From Asparagopsis taxiformis (taxonomy: Eukaryota; Rhodophyta; Florideophyceae; Bonnemaisoniales; Bonnemaisoniaceae), in the NCBI GenBank assembly GCA_030407315.1, contig JALQPE010001728.1, forward strand, positions 62,001-126,000: a stretch of 64,000 nucleotides of DNA, in the 5' to 3' direction. The notes beneath the pieces are model-generated. The model saw only the letters and a program-made list of their open reading frames with translations, ran no database searches and was not told the origin of the DNA. The translations under genes and the position numbers were made by a program. Shown piece after piece: positions 1 through 10,101 of the stretch. The number at the start of each line of letters is the position of its first letter. Position 1 is the stretch's first letter.

Positions 1-3000
1 GATTCTTTGGCAGAACTCGGCCTTTTGCGCTCTGTCTCAGGCTTTTCGCCTCGCCAATCGGTAGACGCATCCATGGCGTTCATGAATCGCTCTCGTGGCC
101 CGTATGGGCGACCTGTTAACCGAGACCGCGATCGTGATAAGATTTCAAGTGGTATCTTGAAGCGTTGGGTCTACGATCCTCCGTCCTGTGGCGGAGATAG
201 CTTGCCAGCCATCTTTGATGCAGATTCAGGTCAAAAACCAGCTCGTCACAATTCAAGGACAACCCTGTCCTCTCAGACGCAACCCTTGGTTGCCCTTGAA
301 GAACATGAATCTGCCAATCAATTAAGTTCTAAAATCGTTAACCAGCTGGATTCTCTACTTGTCGATCTCTACAACATCGACGATACCTTGAGGCAACGAG
401 AACGACAGGAAGAGGCAGAGAAGGAAGCTCAAGAGAAAAAAGCGGAGGAAGAAAAGCAAACTTCTACGCAAAATGAAGCAGCTGAAAATAGTCCTCAGAA
501 CGAAAACGATACTTCTAGGGGTGATGGCGAGCCGGCCAATCTTGATGCAGCGGTAGCAGAAGCTGTGAGTGGCGAGAGACGAAATGCTATCGGTTCTGAA
601 GAGAACGAAACGGGCACTGAAGCTTTGAGAGCCCCATCAGACGATGATCCCGCGGACAACGTTGAGGAAGAAATGCCTACTGCATCACCTAGTGAAATGG
701 AGGCTTCTCATGTGGAAAGCGCACTTCCCGTTAATAGTAGACCTTCCGACGCCAATACGACTGCGATTCCTGCATCTGATGCCGTTATGAGCCAGCCTGA
801 TGAGTCGCCCTCTAGCCCTGAAATTAGACAAGAGGAAACTAGTCCCACTAACGGAGAAGCAGCGAACAATCAAGAAGCGGATGCGACAGATTTCGCAGCT
901 GTGGCAGCCCGTAGAGCCGCAGCAGCTGGAATTTCTTTAGACGCTCCTGCGAACGAAAATCCAGAGGTTGTTGCAGCGGCAACTGAAAGTACGGGGATTG
1001 ATCCTGCATTCCTTGCCGCACTCCCAGATGAAATGAGGACTGAAATCCTCACGCAGTATTATGAACAAATTCGCACAAACACAGGTCCGGACACAGGAGC
1101 AGCGTCATCACCTGCAGCTACAACTGTTAACCAAGATTTTCTCATCGCTTTGCCCCCTGCGCTTCGGGCTGAGGTATTGGAACTGGAGGCCGAATTTCAA
1201 TCTCGCCATGAATCTGGACAGGGCGCTGCTGCAAATGGCCAAGGTGGTGCGACAGGATCGCAGCCAGGTGCCCCTGGTGACAACGCTGCGAGCGGCATGG
1301 CAGCCGCGGAGATGGATAATGCATCATTCCTAGCTACATTGACTCCAGATTTGAGAGAAGAGATTCTACTGACGTCTGGAGAATCGTTCATTCAATCTTT
1401 GCCACCCAGTGTGGTAGCAGAAGCAAGGGTTCTGCGGGAAAGAGATATTAATACAAGAATGCCTTGGCGCTTGAATGGAGATGAAGGCGGCATGCCATTC
1501 TCACGGAGAGCATTTCCCGGTGGATTCCGCCCTGGTTCTTCGTTACAAGGGAGACGGGGAGAGCGGAATCACTCTCGGGTAGCTCCAATTTATAGATGGA
1601 AAAAAGTTGGGGATGGATGGCTCAGGGAAGGGCCGAAAGTTGCGGATGAACCTACAGCAGCACTCAAACAAGATGGGCTAGAGGCACTAGTTAATCTTCT
1701 CTGGCTACGCCAAGGGCAGTATGGAAAATCTCTTGTCTATCAGGTATTCTCACATGCATGCAAGACTACGGCATCTCGTCAACAGGTGTTGAGGCAGCTT
1801 ATCAAGTTGATTACAAGCAGTACTAGTCAAGATCGTAACACTGGATCGTCAAAGGAACCACGTCTTGAGCTAGACCGTTCACGACACCACGGCACAGCGG
1901 TGAGGCGTGGTTTGGAGTTGCTCGCGCCATTATGCAAGAATGATGCCGTTGTATCGGAAACACTGCTTGGCCTTCCACAGACTATAGAACAAGTGAAGAG
2001 CCTACCTATTGAAGTGCCGAAGGACTGGACAATTCCAGAATCTCTATCTTTTGAGATTAGCTTGGCAACGTTGATCTCATTATTGAACACCCCTCTGTTC
2101 CAGCGAAGTAACTCTCACCTTGAACAACTTGTGGGTGTAATCAGTACAATTTGTCAGGTTATTCCTGCCAGCAAATACAGATACTCTAGTCGGACACCTG
2201 ACAACCGATCGAGGACACCTGCGGAAAGGTCAAGTCAGCACTTAGAAGCTACAGAGGAGATCTTAATTGATGGTGGTAGGTTCATATCTGTCGAAGGTGA
2301 CGATGGCAGTAGGGAAGTATTGCATGTGCCGGAGGATGGAGAGGAAGAAGACATCTATGGCGATCTGGGACAACATCTCAGAGAACGAAATGAATCTCCA
2401 AGGCGAGAAGAAGACGCTGCAGGTGCATCAGATTCCGAAAGTGAAGTATCAATCCCTGTTCAATTCCGTGTACCTTTCCTGAGAAAGAACGAACTGGAAG
2501 CGTTGACCAAAGTTCTTCTTCGCCCGGGATGCTCAGAACGAACATACTCGAGAGCAAGTCGTGCGATTGGGGAGCTCGGTGAACTCCCGTCTAATCGTGA
2601 AGTCTTTGTTCGTTCTCTTGTTAGCATTGCCATCGATGCGGGTGCCGACATTCTGGAAGAATATGTCGCGTTCATCGCTGCACTTGATAAGGAGGAAGAT
2701 TCCAGCAGAAAGAGAACTAACATGATCGCTTCCTTCTCAGTTGCCAGTGCCTCCAACGAGCTCACATTACTAAGAGTAGTGAAATCTTTCTCTGCATTAC
2801 AGAAGCACGAGGCAGCTCAGGCTAAAGACCCTGAACCCATATGCTCTACAGACGGTATTGATGACCAAAGCAATGAAGTGCCCTCAGGACATAGACAGTT
2901 CCAACCGTATATGCTCACTGGACTACAAGATCTATGGGACTCTTTAGATAAGCTGCTAGAGCTCATCTCAGATGATGATGGGTTGAAGGAGCGGAGAGAG

Positions 3001-4548
3001 AGGAGCAAGGGCGGAAGTTCACGCTCAAGATCGCAAGTAGTGAACCTTGACCATCTCCGATCGCCAAATCGAGGTCTGTCCCCTATTTTGGCACGGTTGA
3101 GTCCAATGATTGAAGCCTTCCTCGTCACACACTCATCCGAGGAGGATTCGTCGCAAAACGATTCGACTATGCCTCAAGTACCCTCTTCTCCATCTCAATC
3201 TTCCAGTGAAGCAATCGCATGTTCGCCAGGTACATCCTCTAAGACGTTGGAGGGAAGTATGGATACAACAGCAAAGCAAAAAGATGGAGAACTGTCTACA
3301 TTTGTCGAGCGACATCGTAGTCCAATCAATGCTCTACTTCGCGCTAATCCTGCACTTTTGGAAAGTTCCTTCCGTGGTGCATTGAGACACCCACATGCCA
3401 TTGACTTCGACAACAAAAAGGCGTACTTCAGGAATGTTATCCGACATCGTAGTTCTGAAGCGCATGCTGGAACTATTCGAATTAATGTTCGTCGAGAAAG
3501 AGTGTTAGATGATTCATATCATCAGTTGCGAATGAGAACAGCCGATGAAATGAAAGGCAGATTACATATTCAGTTCACGGGAGAAGAAGGTGTGGATGCT
3601 GGTGGCGTGACGAGGGAATGGTACATTATCTTGGTAAGGCAGATATTTGATCCCAACTATGTTTTGTTCTGCCGCTCTGCAGCAAAGGCAGCAACATATC
3701 AACCTGACAAGCGGTCTTACATCAACCGTGAGCATCTGGAAACGTTCAAATTTGTGGGAAGGATAATTGGGAAAGCAATATATGACGGACAACTTTTGGA
3801 TGCATACTTTACAAGGTCGTTCTACAAGCATATTCTAGGTGTACGACCAGTATACCATGACATTGAAGCACAGGATCCAGATTATTACAAATCATTGAAG
3901 TGGATCCTTGAGAACGACATCACGGGGATCTTGTACCAACCAATGAGTGCTGAATACGACGAGTTTGGTAAGCAGATAATTATTGATTTGGTTCCAAACG
4001 GTAGGAACATTCTGGTAACGGAGGAGAATAAGGAGGAATATGTTCGTCTTGTCACAGAAGTTCGTATGACCAAGGCCATCGAGAAGCAGATCGAGGCATT
4101 CAAGGAAGGATTCTATGAGCTTATCCCTCACAAGGATTGCAAGATTTTCAATGAGCTCGAGCTGGAACTGCTAATGTCAGGCCTGCCTGACATAGATATG
4201 GCTGACCTCAAGGCGAACGTAGAGTACACAGGCTACACCGCTTCATCACCACAGATCAACTGGTTCTGGAGGGTTGTGGGTAAGATGGACCAAGAAGACT
4301 TGGCTCGATTGGTTATGTTTGTGACAGGGACGAGCAAAGTACCTCTTGAAGGCTTTAGTACACTTCAAGGGATGAATGGAGTACAGAAGTTCCAAATTCA
4401 CCGCGTTGCAGGCAACACGATGCGTCTTCCCTCAGCACATACGTGCTTTAATCAGCTCGATTTGCCGGAGTATAGTAGCGCTGAAATCCTTTCGGAAAGG
4501 CTACTGCGTGCTGTGCGAGAATGCAGCGTTGGCTTTGGATTTGCATAA
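1..4548 (+). CDS. HECT-type E3 ubiquitin ligase (HUWE1/Tom1/UPL1 class), 5' end outside the window
   Basis: This is the C-terminal 1,513 or so residues of a giant E3 ligase. The frame is open to the left edge with no convincing start, and family members exceed 3,000 residues, so the gene begins upstream. The first third is acidic and low in complexity. It holds three to four LPxxxRxEIL-type ubiquitin-binding-motif-like repeats (about residues 331-349, 375-394 and 438-480, counting from base 7), as in HUWE1. A HECT domain fills about residues 1140-1513. The catalytic cysteine lies in HTCFNQLDLPEY, codon 4444-4446, followed by 33 residues ending GFGFA. HECT ligases accept ubiquitin on this cysteine and pass it to substrates; HUWE1/Tom1 proteins act in nuclear and cytosolic quality control. 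The gene converges on METH, 96 bases away. Confidence 0.95.
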   Translation, partial: DSLAELGLLRSVSGFSPRQSVDASMAFMNRSRGPYGRPVNRDRDRDKISSGILKRWVYDPPSCGGDSLPAIFDADSGQKPARHNSRTTLSSQTQPLVALEEHESANQLSSKIVNQLDSLLVDLYNIDDTLRQRERQEEAEKEAQEKKAEEEKQTSTQNEAAENSPQNENDTSRGDGEPANLDAAVAEAVSGERRNAIGSEENETGTEALRAPSDDDPADNVEEEMPTASPSEMEASHVESALPVNSRPSDANTTAIPASDAVMSQPDESPSSPEIRQEETSPTNGEAANNQEADATDFAAVAARRAAAAGISLDAPANENPEVVAAATESTGIDPAFLAALPDEMRTEILTQYYEQIRTNTGPDTGAASSPAATTVNQDFLIALPPALRAEVLELEAEFQSRHESGQGAAANGQGGATGSQPGAPGDNAASGMAAAEMDNASFLATLTPDLREEILLTSGESFIQSLPPSVVAEARVLRERDINTRMPWRLNGDEGGMPFSRRAFPGGFRPGSSLQGRRGERNHSRVAPIYRWKKVGDGWLREGPKVADEPTAALKQDGLEALVNLLWLRQGQYGKSLVYQVFSHACKTTASRQQVLRQLIKLITSSTSQDRNTGSSKEPRLELDRSRHHGTAVRRGLELLAPLCKNDAVVSETLLGLPQTIEQVKSLPIEVPKDWTIPESLSFEISLATLISLLNTPLFQRSNSHLEQLVGVISTICQVIPASKYRYSSRTPDNRSRTPAERSSQHLEATEEILIDGGRFISVEGDDGSREVLHVPEDGEEEDIYGDLGQHLRERNESPRREEDAAGASDSESEVSIPVQFRVPFLRKNELEALTKVLLRPGCSERTYSRASRAIGELGELPSNREVFVRSLVSIAIDAGADILEEYVAFIAALDKEEDSSRKRTNMIASFSVASASNELTLLRVVKSFSALQKHEAAQAKDPEPICSTDGIDDQSNEVPSGHRQFQPYMLTGLQDLWDSLDKLLELISDDDGLKERRERSKGGSSRSRSQVVNLDHLRSPNRGLSPILARLSPMIEAFLVTHSSEEDSSQNDSTMPQVPSSPSQSSSEAIACSPGTSSKTLEGSMDTTAKQKDGELSTFVERHRSPINALLRANPALLESSFRGALRHPHAIDFDNKKAYFRNVIRHRSSEAHAGTIRINVRRERVLDDSYHQLRMRTADEMKGRLHIQFTGEEGVDAGGVTREWYIILVRQIFDPNYVLFCRSAAKAATYQPDKRSYINREHLETFKFVGRIIGKAIYDGQLLDAYFTRSFYKHILGVRPVYHDIEAQDPDYYKSLKWILENDITGILYQPMSAEYDEFGKQIIIDLVPNGRNILVTEENKEEYVRLVTEVRMTKAIEKQIEAFKEGFYELIPHKDCKIFNELELELLMSGLPDIDMADLKANVEYTGYTASSPQINWFWRVVGKMDQEDLARLVMFVTGTSKVPLEGFSTLQGMNGVQKFQIHRVAGNTMRLPSAHTCFNQLDLPEYSSAEILSERLLRAVRECSVGFGFA

Positions 4549-4644
4549 TTGCGAACGCATCGACTGCGAATTTGGACACCCCTGGTTGTCATGTAAATAA
4601 GTTCTACGTTAAAAAGAATGCAGCTTAGCTTTACGAGCACAAAC

Positions 4645-7600
4645 TTAGATATCCGTATCGTACGATAGAATTGGGCGCAGCCACTTCTCTGTCACTGGCG
4701 TAGACCATCCCTTCCGCACCTCACCGTAATCCGTCGCCTGCTCCTTCGTAATCTTTCCAACCGCAAAGTACTGTGATCTTTCATGCGCAAAGTATATTCC
4801 GGATACAGCCGCTGCCGGTAGCATTGCCAGACTTTCAGTCAAGCGAAGATCAGCATTAGCCTCGGCATCCAACAGTTCCCACATGGTCAGTTTCTCAGTG
4901 TGATCTGGCTGGGAAGGATATCCAGGTGCTGGCCGAATCCCAGTGTACTTGATCTTGATCAAGTCCTCCGGTGATAGCTTTTCGTCTCCCTGCGTGTATC
5001 CCCAAAACTCCGTCTTGTTCCTCACATCCTCATGTAACTTTTCCGCAAACGCCTCAGCAAGTCTATCAGCGAGTGCCTCGCATAAAATCACCTTGTAATC
5101 ATCCAAATCAGCCTTGTACTTAGCAATGAGTTCTTCAGCGCCAAATATTCCTACTGCAAACATTCCGATATAATCCCGCACTCCAGACACTTTTGGTGCA
5201 ATGAAATCCGCCATGGCAAGGTACGTAGCTTCATCATCTTCCTTCTCAGCCTGCTGCCTTAGCGTACGATACACGGCAATTGGATCACCACGCACTTCAT
5301 CGGCCTCGGGAGCATACACCTCGATGTCATCGTCATTGACACTATTCGCAGGGAAGAATCCAACAACCCCGTTTGCAGTCAGCTTCTTGTTCTTAACATA
5401 ATCGGCCAACACCACTTGTGCCTCGTCATAAAGCTTCTTCGCCTCAGCGCCAACAGTGGCATCGTTGAAGATTTTGGGGTACCCTCGGTTCGGATACTTT
5501 CCACGTAGCTGCCATGTTTGGAAAAACGGATTCCAATCAATGTACTTCAGTAAATCCCCCATAGGATAGTCTCTGAGCACATGAACACCGAGTTTCCTGG
5601 GGCGCGGTGCTGGTGGTTGTGAATTCGCAAAATCGATAACAAGCTTACGTTTGCGGGCCTCCTCTAACGGAATATACTTGCGCTCTTCAAGACCAGCGTA
5701 ATGCTCTTCTCGCAGTTCCTCATATTCTTCAGCAATATCTTCAACAAAATCTTCTCGATTGTTTTCATCAAGCAAAGATGAAACGACAGTCACTGCGCGT
5801 GAAGCATCTAGAACATGAACCACGGGCGCCTTGTAGCGTGGATCAACTTTAACAGCAGTATGCATCTTCGATGTCGTAGCACCTCCAATCAGGAGAGGAA
5901 TATTCATTTTCTCTTTCTCGACCCGAGCAGCAACGTACACCATTTCATCAAGAGAGGGTGTAATCAAACCGGAAAGGCCAATGACATCAGCCTTGTGTTC
6001 ACGAGCCGCATCAATTATTTTGTCACATGAACACATCACTCCAAGATCAATGACTTTGTAGTTGTTACAACCAAGTACAACAGCGACGATATTCTTGCCA
6101 ATATCATGCACGTCTCCTTTGACGGTCGCAATCACCATTGTTCCTGCATACATGTCATCAGCAGAGGCAATTTCTCCACGGGCGGCAGCCTCTTTCATCT
6201 TTTTCTCCTTCTCTGCCTCCATGTATGGAATCAGAATTGCCACAGCCTTTTTCATCACACGTGCAGACTTGATGACTTGCGGCAAGAACATCTTACCTGC
6301 CCCAAAGAGATCACCGACAACATTCATACCATCCATCAGCGGGCCTTCAATGACATCAAGGGGTTTATCCATAGACACACGCGCTTCCTCTACATCTACG
6401 TGCACAAATTCATCAATTCCCTTCACCAATGCATGTGTTAAGCGTTCTTTCACAGCCAAAGCGCGCCACTTGTTTTTGTCTGCATCACTCTGGCCGCCAA
6501 CAGAACTCTTCTTATCCATGTTCAATGAAAACTCGAGTAGATTTTCCGTTGCGTCAGGCTTGCGATTAAGCAAGACGTCTTCAATCAGATCCAGGAGATT
6601 CTGCGGAATGTCAGAGTATACAGGGATGATTCCTGCATTTACAATACCCATATCCATTCCTTTAGATATGCCGTGATACAGGAACGCAGAATGCATCGCT
6701 TCCCGAAGAGCATTGTTACCACGGAATGAGAAGGAAATATTCGACACACCTCCAGAAACATGGCAATGCGGGAGGTCGCGTTTGATAACCTCAGTGGCAT
6801 CAAAGAAGTCTTTTGCGTAGTTGTTGTGCTCCTCTATACCCGTCGCGACGGTGAGAATATTGGGATCGAAAATGATGTCGTTGGGGTTGAACTTGACGAC
6901 GTCCACAAGAATTCTGTACGCCCTGGTACAAATTCTGATCTTTTCATCACAAGTGGCTGCTTGACCTTCTTCGTCGAACGCCATAACGACAACAGCTGCA
7001 CCGTACTGCTTGACCAACTTTGCATGGCGAATAAACTCATCCTCGCCAACCTTCAAAGAGATGGAATTGACAATACATTTGCCTTGAGTGCACTGCAACC
7101 CTTGCTCAACGACGTCGAACTTCGAAGAATCGATCATAAATGGAACCTTTGCCACGTCCGGTTCAGTGGCAAGCAAGTTGCAGAACTTTCGCATAACAGC
7201 GTGGGAATCAAGTAGACCTTCATCAAAATTGAGGTCGAGGACTTGTGCACCATTGTTGACTTGTTTGAGAGCAATTTCGAGCATCTTTTCATAGTTTCCT
7301 GCGATGACCTGTTTCTTGAAGAACATGGAGCCTGCAACATTACATCGTTCGCCGACATTTACGAAGCGGACAAGACTAGGATCGAGTTCGAAGGGCTCCA
7401 GACCTGAGAGGCGCATTATATTGGCGGCTAGTTTTGGAGGAGGCTTGGGGGGATGTTGTGAGAATTGCTCTACAATAGATGCAATGTGCTCGGGGGTAGA
7501 ACCACAGCAACCACCAACGATATTGCATAGTTTGTTGGTGCTGAATGGAGCCAACTCCTCAGCCATCTCGGGGCCGGTCTGATCGTAGCCACCCATCGCA

Positions 7601-8610
7601 TTTGGAAGGCCAGCGTTGGGATAGCAGATGATATAAGCATCTGAACAGCGGCCGAGACGCTCAATATACTGACGCATATCCTTTGCACCAAGGGCACAAT
7701 TGAGACCAACAGCCATTGGTTTAGCATGCTCGACTGAAATCCAGAAAGCTTCTGATGTTTGGCCGGAAAGCGTACGACCACTCATGTCAACAATGGTACC
7801 GGAAATGAAGATTGGCTTGCGAAGACGTTCAGGAAATTTGTTGTAGAATTCTTCAATGGCGAACAGTGCGGCTTTTGCATTGAGAGTGTCGAAAATTGTT
7901 TCGACAAGGAAGACGTCTACGCCACCATCTGCAAGAGCCACAACTTGGTCAAGATAGGCATCAACAACTTCCATGAATGTGATGTTGCGAAAGGAGGGGT
8001 CGTTCACATCTGGGGAAATGGACAGTGTCCTGTTGGTAGGACCTATAGCACCACAGACATAACGTCTACGACCATCCATTGCTTCATACTTGTCGCAGGC
8101 GGCGCGCGCAAGGCGAGCACTCTCGAAATTGATGTCGTATACGTCGACAGGGTCGTGATGGAGTTCATAATCTGCCTGAGCGATTTTAGTACCAGAAAAG
8201 GTGTTGGTTTCAAGAAAATCCGAACCAGCTGCTAGATATTGCTCGTGAATATCCTGGATGATATGCGGAGCGGTGATGGAGAGAATGTCGTTGTTTCCCT
8301 GCAGGTCCTTGGGGTGGTTTTTATAACGCTCGCCACGGAAGTCTGGCTCCTTTAGTTTGAATCGCTGAATCATAGTGCCCATAGCGCCATCAATATACAT
8401 GACGCGTTCGTCGAGTACATCGCGGATTTGCTGGAAAATCTGCGGTTCAAACTCGAGACGGCTCGCCATGATTGCGGTTAGAACGGGTGTTGGAGAAGGT
8501 GCAAGGGCTGTGCGCAACGGTGACGTTGGGCAAAGATGAGGGTTGCGGAAGGCAAAGTCTGGACGGAAAGATGAGTGGGAGGTGAGCTGGGGTGAAATGA
8601 AAGAACGCAT
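4645..8610 (-). CDS. METH: Cobalamin-dependent methionine synthase
   Basis: Transfers the methyl group of 5-methyltetrahydrofolate to homocysteine through methylcobalamin, giving methionine and tetrahydrofolate. All four modules are present in order. The homocysteine domain has its zinc cysteines near residue 305 (GLNCALG) and 368-369 ([10 protein letters not shown]). A pterin-binding domain follows ([13 protein letters not shown] at its start). The cobalamin domain carries DVHDIGKNI, with the cobalt-ligating His at 835. The reactivation (SAM) domain has [12 protein letters not shown] near 1225-1237. The full frame is 1,321 residues, longer than usual. Met48 at 8469 starts MASRLEF, where homology to the family begins. 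The 47 residues before it are rich in S, T, P and F, poor in acids, and could be a targeting peptide or untranslated. The gene is intronless and implies use of vitamin B12. Confidence 0.98.
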   Translation of the reverse strand: MRSFISPQLTSHSSFRPDFAFRNPHLCPTSPLRTALAPSPTPVLTAIMASRLEFEPQIFQQIRDVLDERVMYIDGAMGTMIQRFKLKEPDFRGERYKNHPKDLQGNNDILSITAPHIIQDIHEQYLAAGSDFLETNTFSGTKIAQADYELHHDPVDVYDINFESARLARAACDKYEAMDGRRRYVCGAIGPTNRTLSISPDVNDPSFRNITFMEVVDAYLDQVVALADGGVDVFLVETIFDTLNAKAALFAIEEFYNKFPERLRKPIFISGTIVDMSGRTLSGQTSEAFWISVEHAKPMAVGLNCALGAKDMRQYIERLGRCSDAYIICYPNAGLPNAMGGYDQTGPEMAEELAPFSTNKLCNIVGGCCGSTPEHIASIVEQFSQHPPKPPPKLAANIMRLSGLEPFELDPSLVRFVNVGERCNVAGSMFFKKQVIAGNYEKMLEIALKQVNNGAQVLDLNFDEGLLDSHAVMRKFCNLLATEPDVAKVPFMIDSSKFDVVEQGLQCTQGKCIVNSISLKVGEDEFIRHAKLVKQYGAAVVVMAFDEEGQAATCDEKIRICTRAYRILVDVVKFNPNDIIFDPNILTVATGIEEHNNYAKDFFDATEVIKRDLPHCHVSGGVSNISFSFRGNNALREAMHSAFLYHGISKGMDMGIVNAGIIPVYSDIPQNLLDLIEDVLLNRKPDATENLLEFSLNMDKKSSVGGQSDADKNKWRALAVKERLTHALVKGIDEFVHVDVEEARVSMDKPLDVIEGPLMDGMNVVGDLFGAGKMFLPQVIKSARVMKKAVAILIPYMEAEKEKKMKEAAARGEIASADDMYAGTMVIATVKGDVHDIGKNIVAVVLGCNNYKVIDLGVMCSCDKIIDAAREHKADVIGLSGLITPSLDEMVYVAARVEKEKMNIPLLIGGATTSKMHTAVKVDPRYKAPVVHVLDASRAVTVVSSLLDENNREDFVEDIAEEYEELREEHYAGLEERKYIPLEEARKRKLVIDFANSQPPAPRPRKLGVHVLRDYPMGDLLKYIDWNPFFQTWQLRGKYPNRGYPKIFNDATVGAEAKKLYDEAQVVLADYVKNKKLTANGVVGFFPANSVNDDDIEVYAPEADEVRGDPIAVYRTLRQQAEKEDDEATYLAMADFIAPKVSGVRDYIGMFAVGIFGAEELIAKYKADLDDYKVILCEALADRLAEAFAEKLHEDVRNKTEFWGYTQGDEKLSPEDLIKIKYTGIRPAPGYPSQPDHTEKLTMWELLDAEANADLRLTESLAMLPAAAVSGIYFAHERSQYFAVGKITKEQATDYGEVRKGWSTPVTEKWLRPILSYDTDI

Positions 8611-8733
8611 GCACGTTTGATTATGATTTCAGCGGACGGGATCGGGGGGCGGACGTGTGAACAGAGATCGTTGTGATCCACTCATTTTACAAAAAATTGG
8701 AAAAGATTAGCGAGTGACGCACGTACAAAGGGA

Positions 8734-9196
8734 ATGTTTGCAGTCGACCGACACCACTGCGAGCAGCAGCTCAGAACAATGATGCACGCGCCAGGTTTTC
8801 AGCTTTGCGTACTACCTGTTGTTGAATCCAACACTTCTTTCGCCAGAGTATGTAGGCGGCGGCCAAATTCAAAGGTAACGTCTATGTCGTTCGAGCCCGT
8901 ATCACCGGATACTGGGGTGATAGTGGGCAGTATAGCGCTCTGTGTTCCGTTCGTTGTGGCGTCTGTGCTATTCGGCGAGCGGATTTATCGACAGAGGACA
9001 TGTGCCAAATGCGGCGGCAGCGGCCTTGTGAAGAATAATCGCAACATGTTTAAGAAGTGTCCAACGTACGTTGAAGCCATTATCAATTTGCTTCACAACA
9101 ACATTGGACGACTAACATTGGCAACAATTGAGCACTACACGCAGATGTGGCGGCTTTTTACCGTGGCAATCTTGGCGGAGATTCTTCACAGGTTGA
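8734..9196 (+). CDS. Small single-pass membrane zinc-finger protein, probably plastid (spliced)
   Basis: The unspliced frame runs to 9222 but loses its conserved end. Removing 9066-9144 joins 8734-9065 to 9145-9196 and gives 127 residues ending CPTCGGFLPWQSWRRFFTG. The intron has GTACGT at the donor, CTAAC as branch site and GCAG at the acceptor. The product has one membrane segment (GVIVGSIALCVPFVVASVLF), then CAKCGGSGLV and CPTCGG, two CxxCxG half-sites of DnaJ/BSD2 type that could bind one zinc. I recall a similar C-terminal PWxSWxRFF ending in small plastid proteins of plants and algae (from memory, not searched). The first 50 residues are basic and hydroxylated and may be a transit peptide; Met17 and Met51 are alternative starts. 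It is divergent from METH. Confidence 0.78.
9066..9144 (+). other. Intron (79 nt) in the zinc-finger protein gene
   Basis: Donor AAC|GTACGT, branch-like GACTAAC about 30 bases before the acceptor, acceptor GCAG|A. Splicing restores the second CxxCGG pair and a short conserved-looking C-terminus that the unspliced reading lacks. Confidence 0.8.
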
Positions 9197-9345
9197 TGCG
9201 CACGCAATTTGGCTTTTGTTGAAGACTCGAGTCATACATCTGTAATTGACAACCTTACGTTACTGTACTTTGAAGATTTTATAGTTGTCCCCTCAACGTT
9301 CTAGACCAAACACTACTATTCTAGCTACCGTTTCACCTTTGCCCA

Positions 9346-10080
9346 ATGCAACAACATTACTCGCCGCAAATGCATGCCGCGCTGCAACAGCGTCGCGAAA
9401 TTTTGCGACAGACCCTACGCGATACTTTGTTCAAGCTGCGGCACACACTGCCAGCACACACGCACGCCCAACGCTACGAGGCGCTTTCAGACGTACTGCA
9501 CTTGTCCAACATTGCGCGCCGGTTGAAGGCCACCCCAAGCCTCCATCCGCGCACGTTATGTGTGCAACTGCGCGACAAAACGACGTCCGAGGACGCCAAG
9601 GCCGACCCGTTACAAACTGCACACGCTCCTTTCAACAACGACGGCCTGACCGAGCAGCCGCAGCAACAAACTGCATTGGATTCGTCTGGTGAGCAAGCAA
9701 CTGTGGAATCGCACGTACGTGTGCGCAGCGCTCCTTATCGAGTTACATTTCAGCGGCGCACCTTTTATAATTCAACAGCAATTGATGAGCGGCGCGTGCC
9801 AAATGCCAGCTGGCCTGGCGTGTCAGACACAATTACGCAGGTGACCGCACCCACGATCGCTTATGGATATGCAAGTTATCGAGTCGATTTTCATGGCACC
9901 CCACAGATTCCTGCAGATGACACTTTTGTACAGAAGCGCCCTTTGTTCAATTTCTTCCAGGCAGACGCAGAGACGCTGCAGATTGTTAGATTGCGAGATA
10001 ATGTATTTGAGATCGGCAGTGATGGACGAATAAGACGACAGACTTCTCTCGACGGTGTCCATTCACATCAGTCAAGTTAG
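9346..10080 (+). CDS. Unknown 244-residue protein with RVTF and RVDF motifs
   Basis: I do not recognise this protein. It begins MQQHYSPQMH at a clear ATG. The N-terminal 65 residues look helical and rich in L, R and H. A Q/T/S-rich linker follows, then a C-terminal half with alternating hydrophobic residues (strand-like), including APYRVTFQ and SYRVDF. Both fit the K/R-V-x-F docking motif of protein phosphatase 1, which also marks several genes at 57-64 kb. The C-terminus reads FEIGSDGRIRRQ. There is no signal peptide or membrane segment. Its stop is 21 bases from the stop of the convergent SR-rich gene, so the 3' UTRs must overlap. Composition and intactness of the frame support a real gene. 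Confidence 0.7.
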   Translation: MQQHYSPQMHAALQQRREILRQTLRDTLFKLRHTLPAHTHAQRYEALSDVLHLSNIARRLKATPSLHPRTLCVQLRDKTTSEDAKADPLQTAHAPFNNDGLTEQPQQQTALDSSGEQATVESHVRVRSAPYRVTFQRRTFYNSTAIDERRVPNASWPGVSDTITQVTAPTIAYGYASYRVDFHGTPQIPADDTFVQKRPLFNFFQADAETLQIVRLRDNVFEIGSDGRIRRQTSLDGVHSHQSS

Positions 10081-10101
10081 CTGCTCGCCTCCAAAAATAT
10101 A

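Noticed and set aside
6062..6676. 204-codon plus frame inside METH
   Set aside because: Antisense shadow of a conserved gene.
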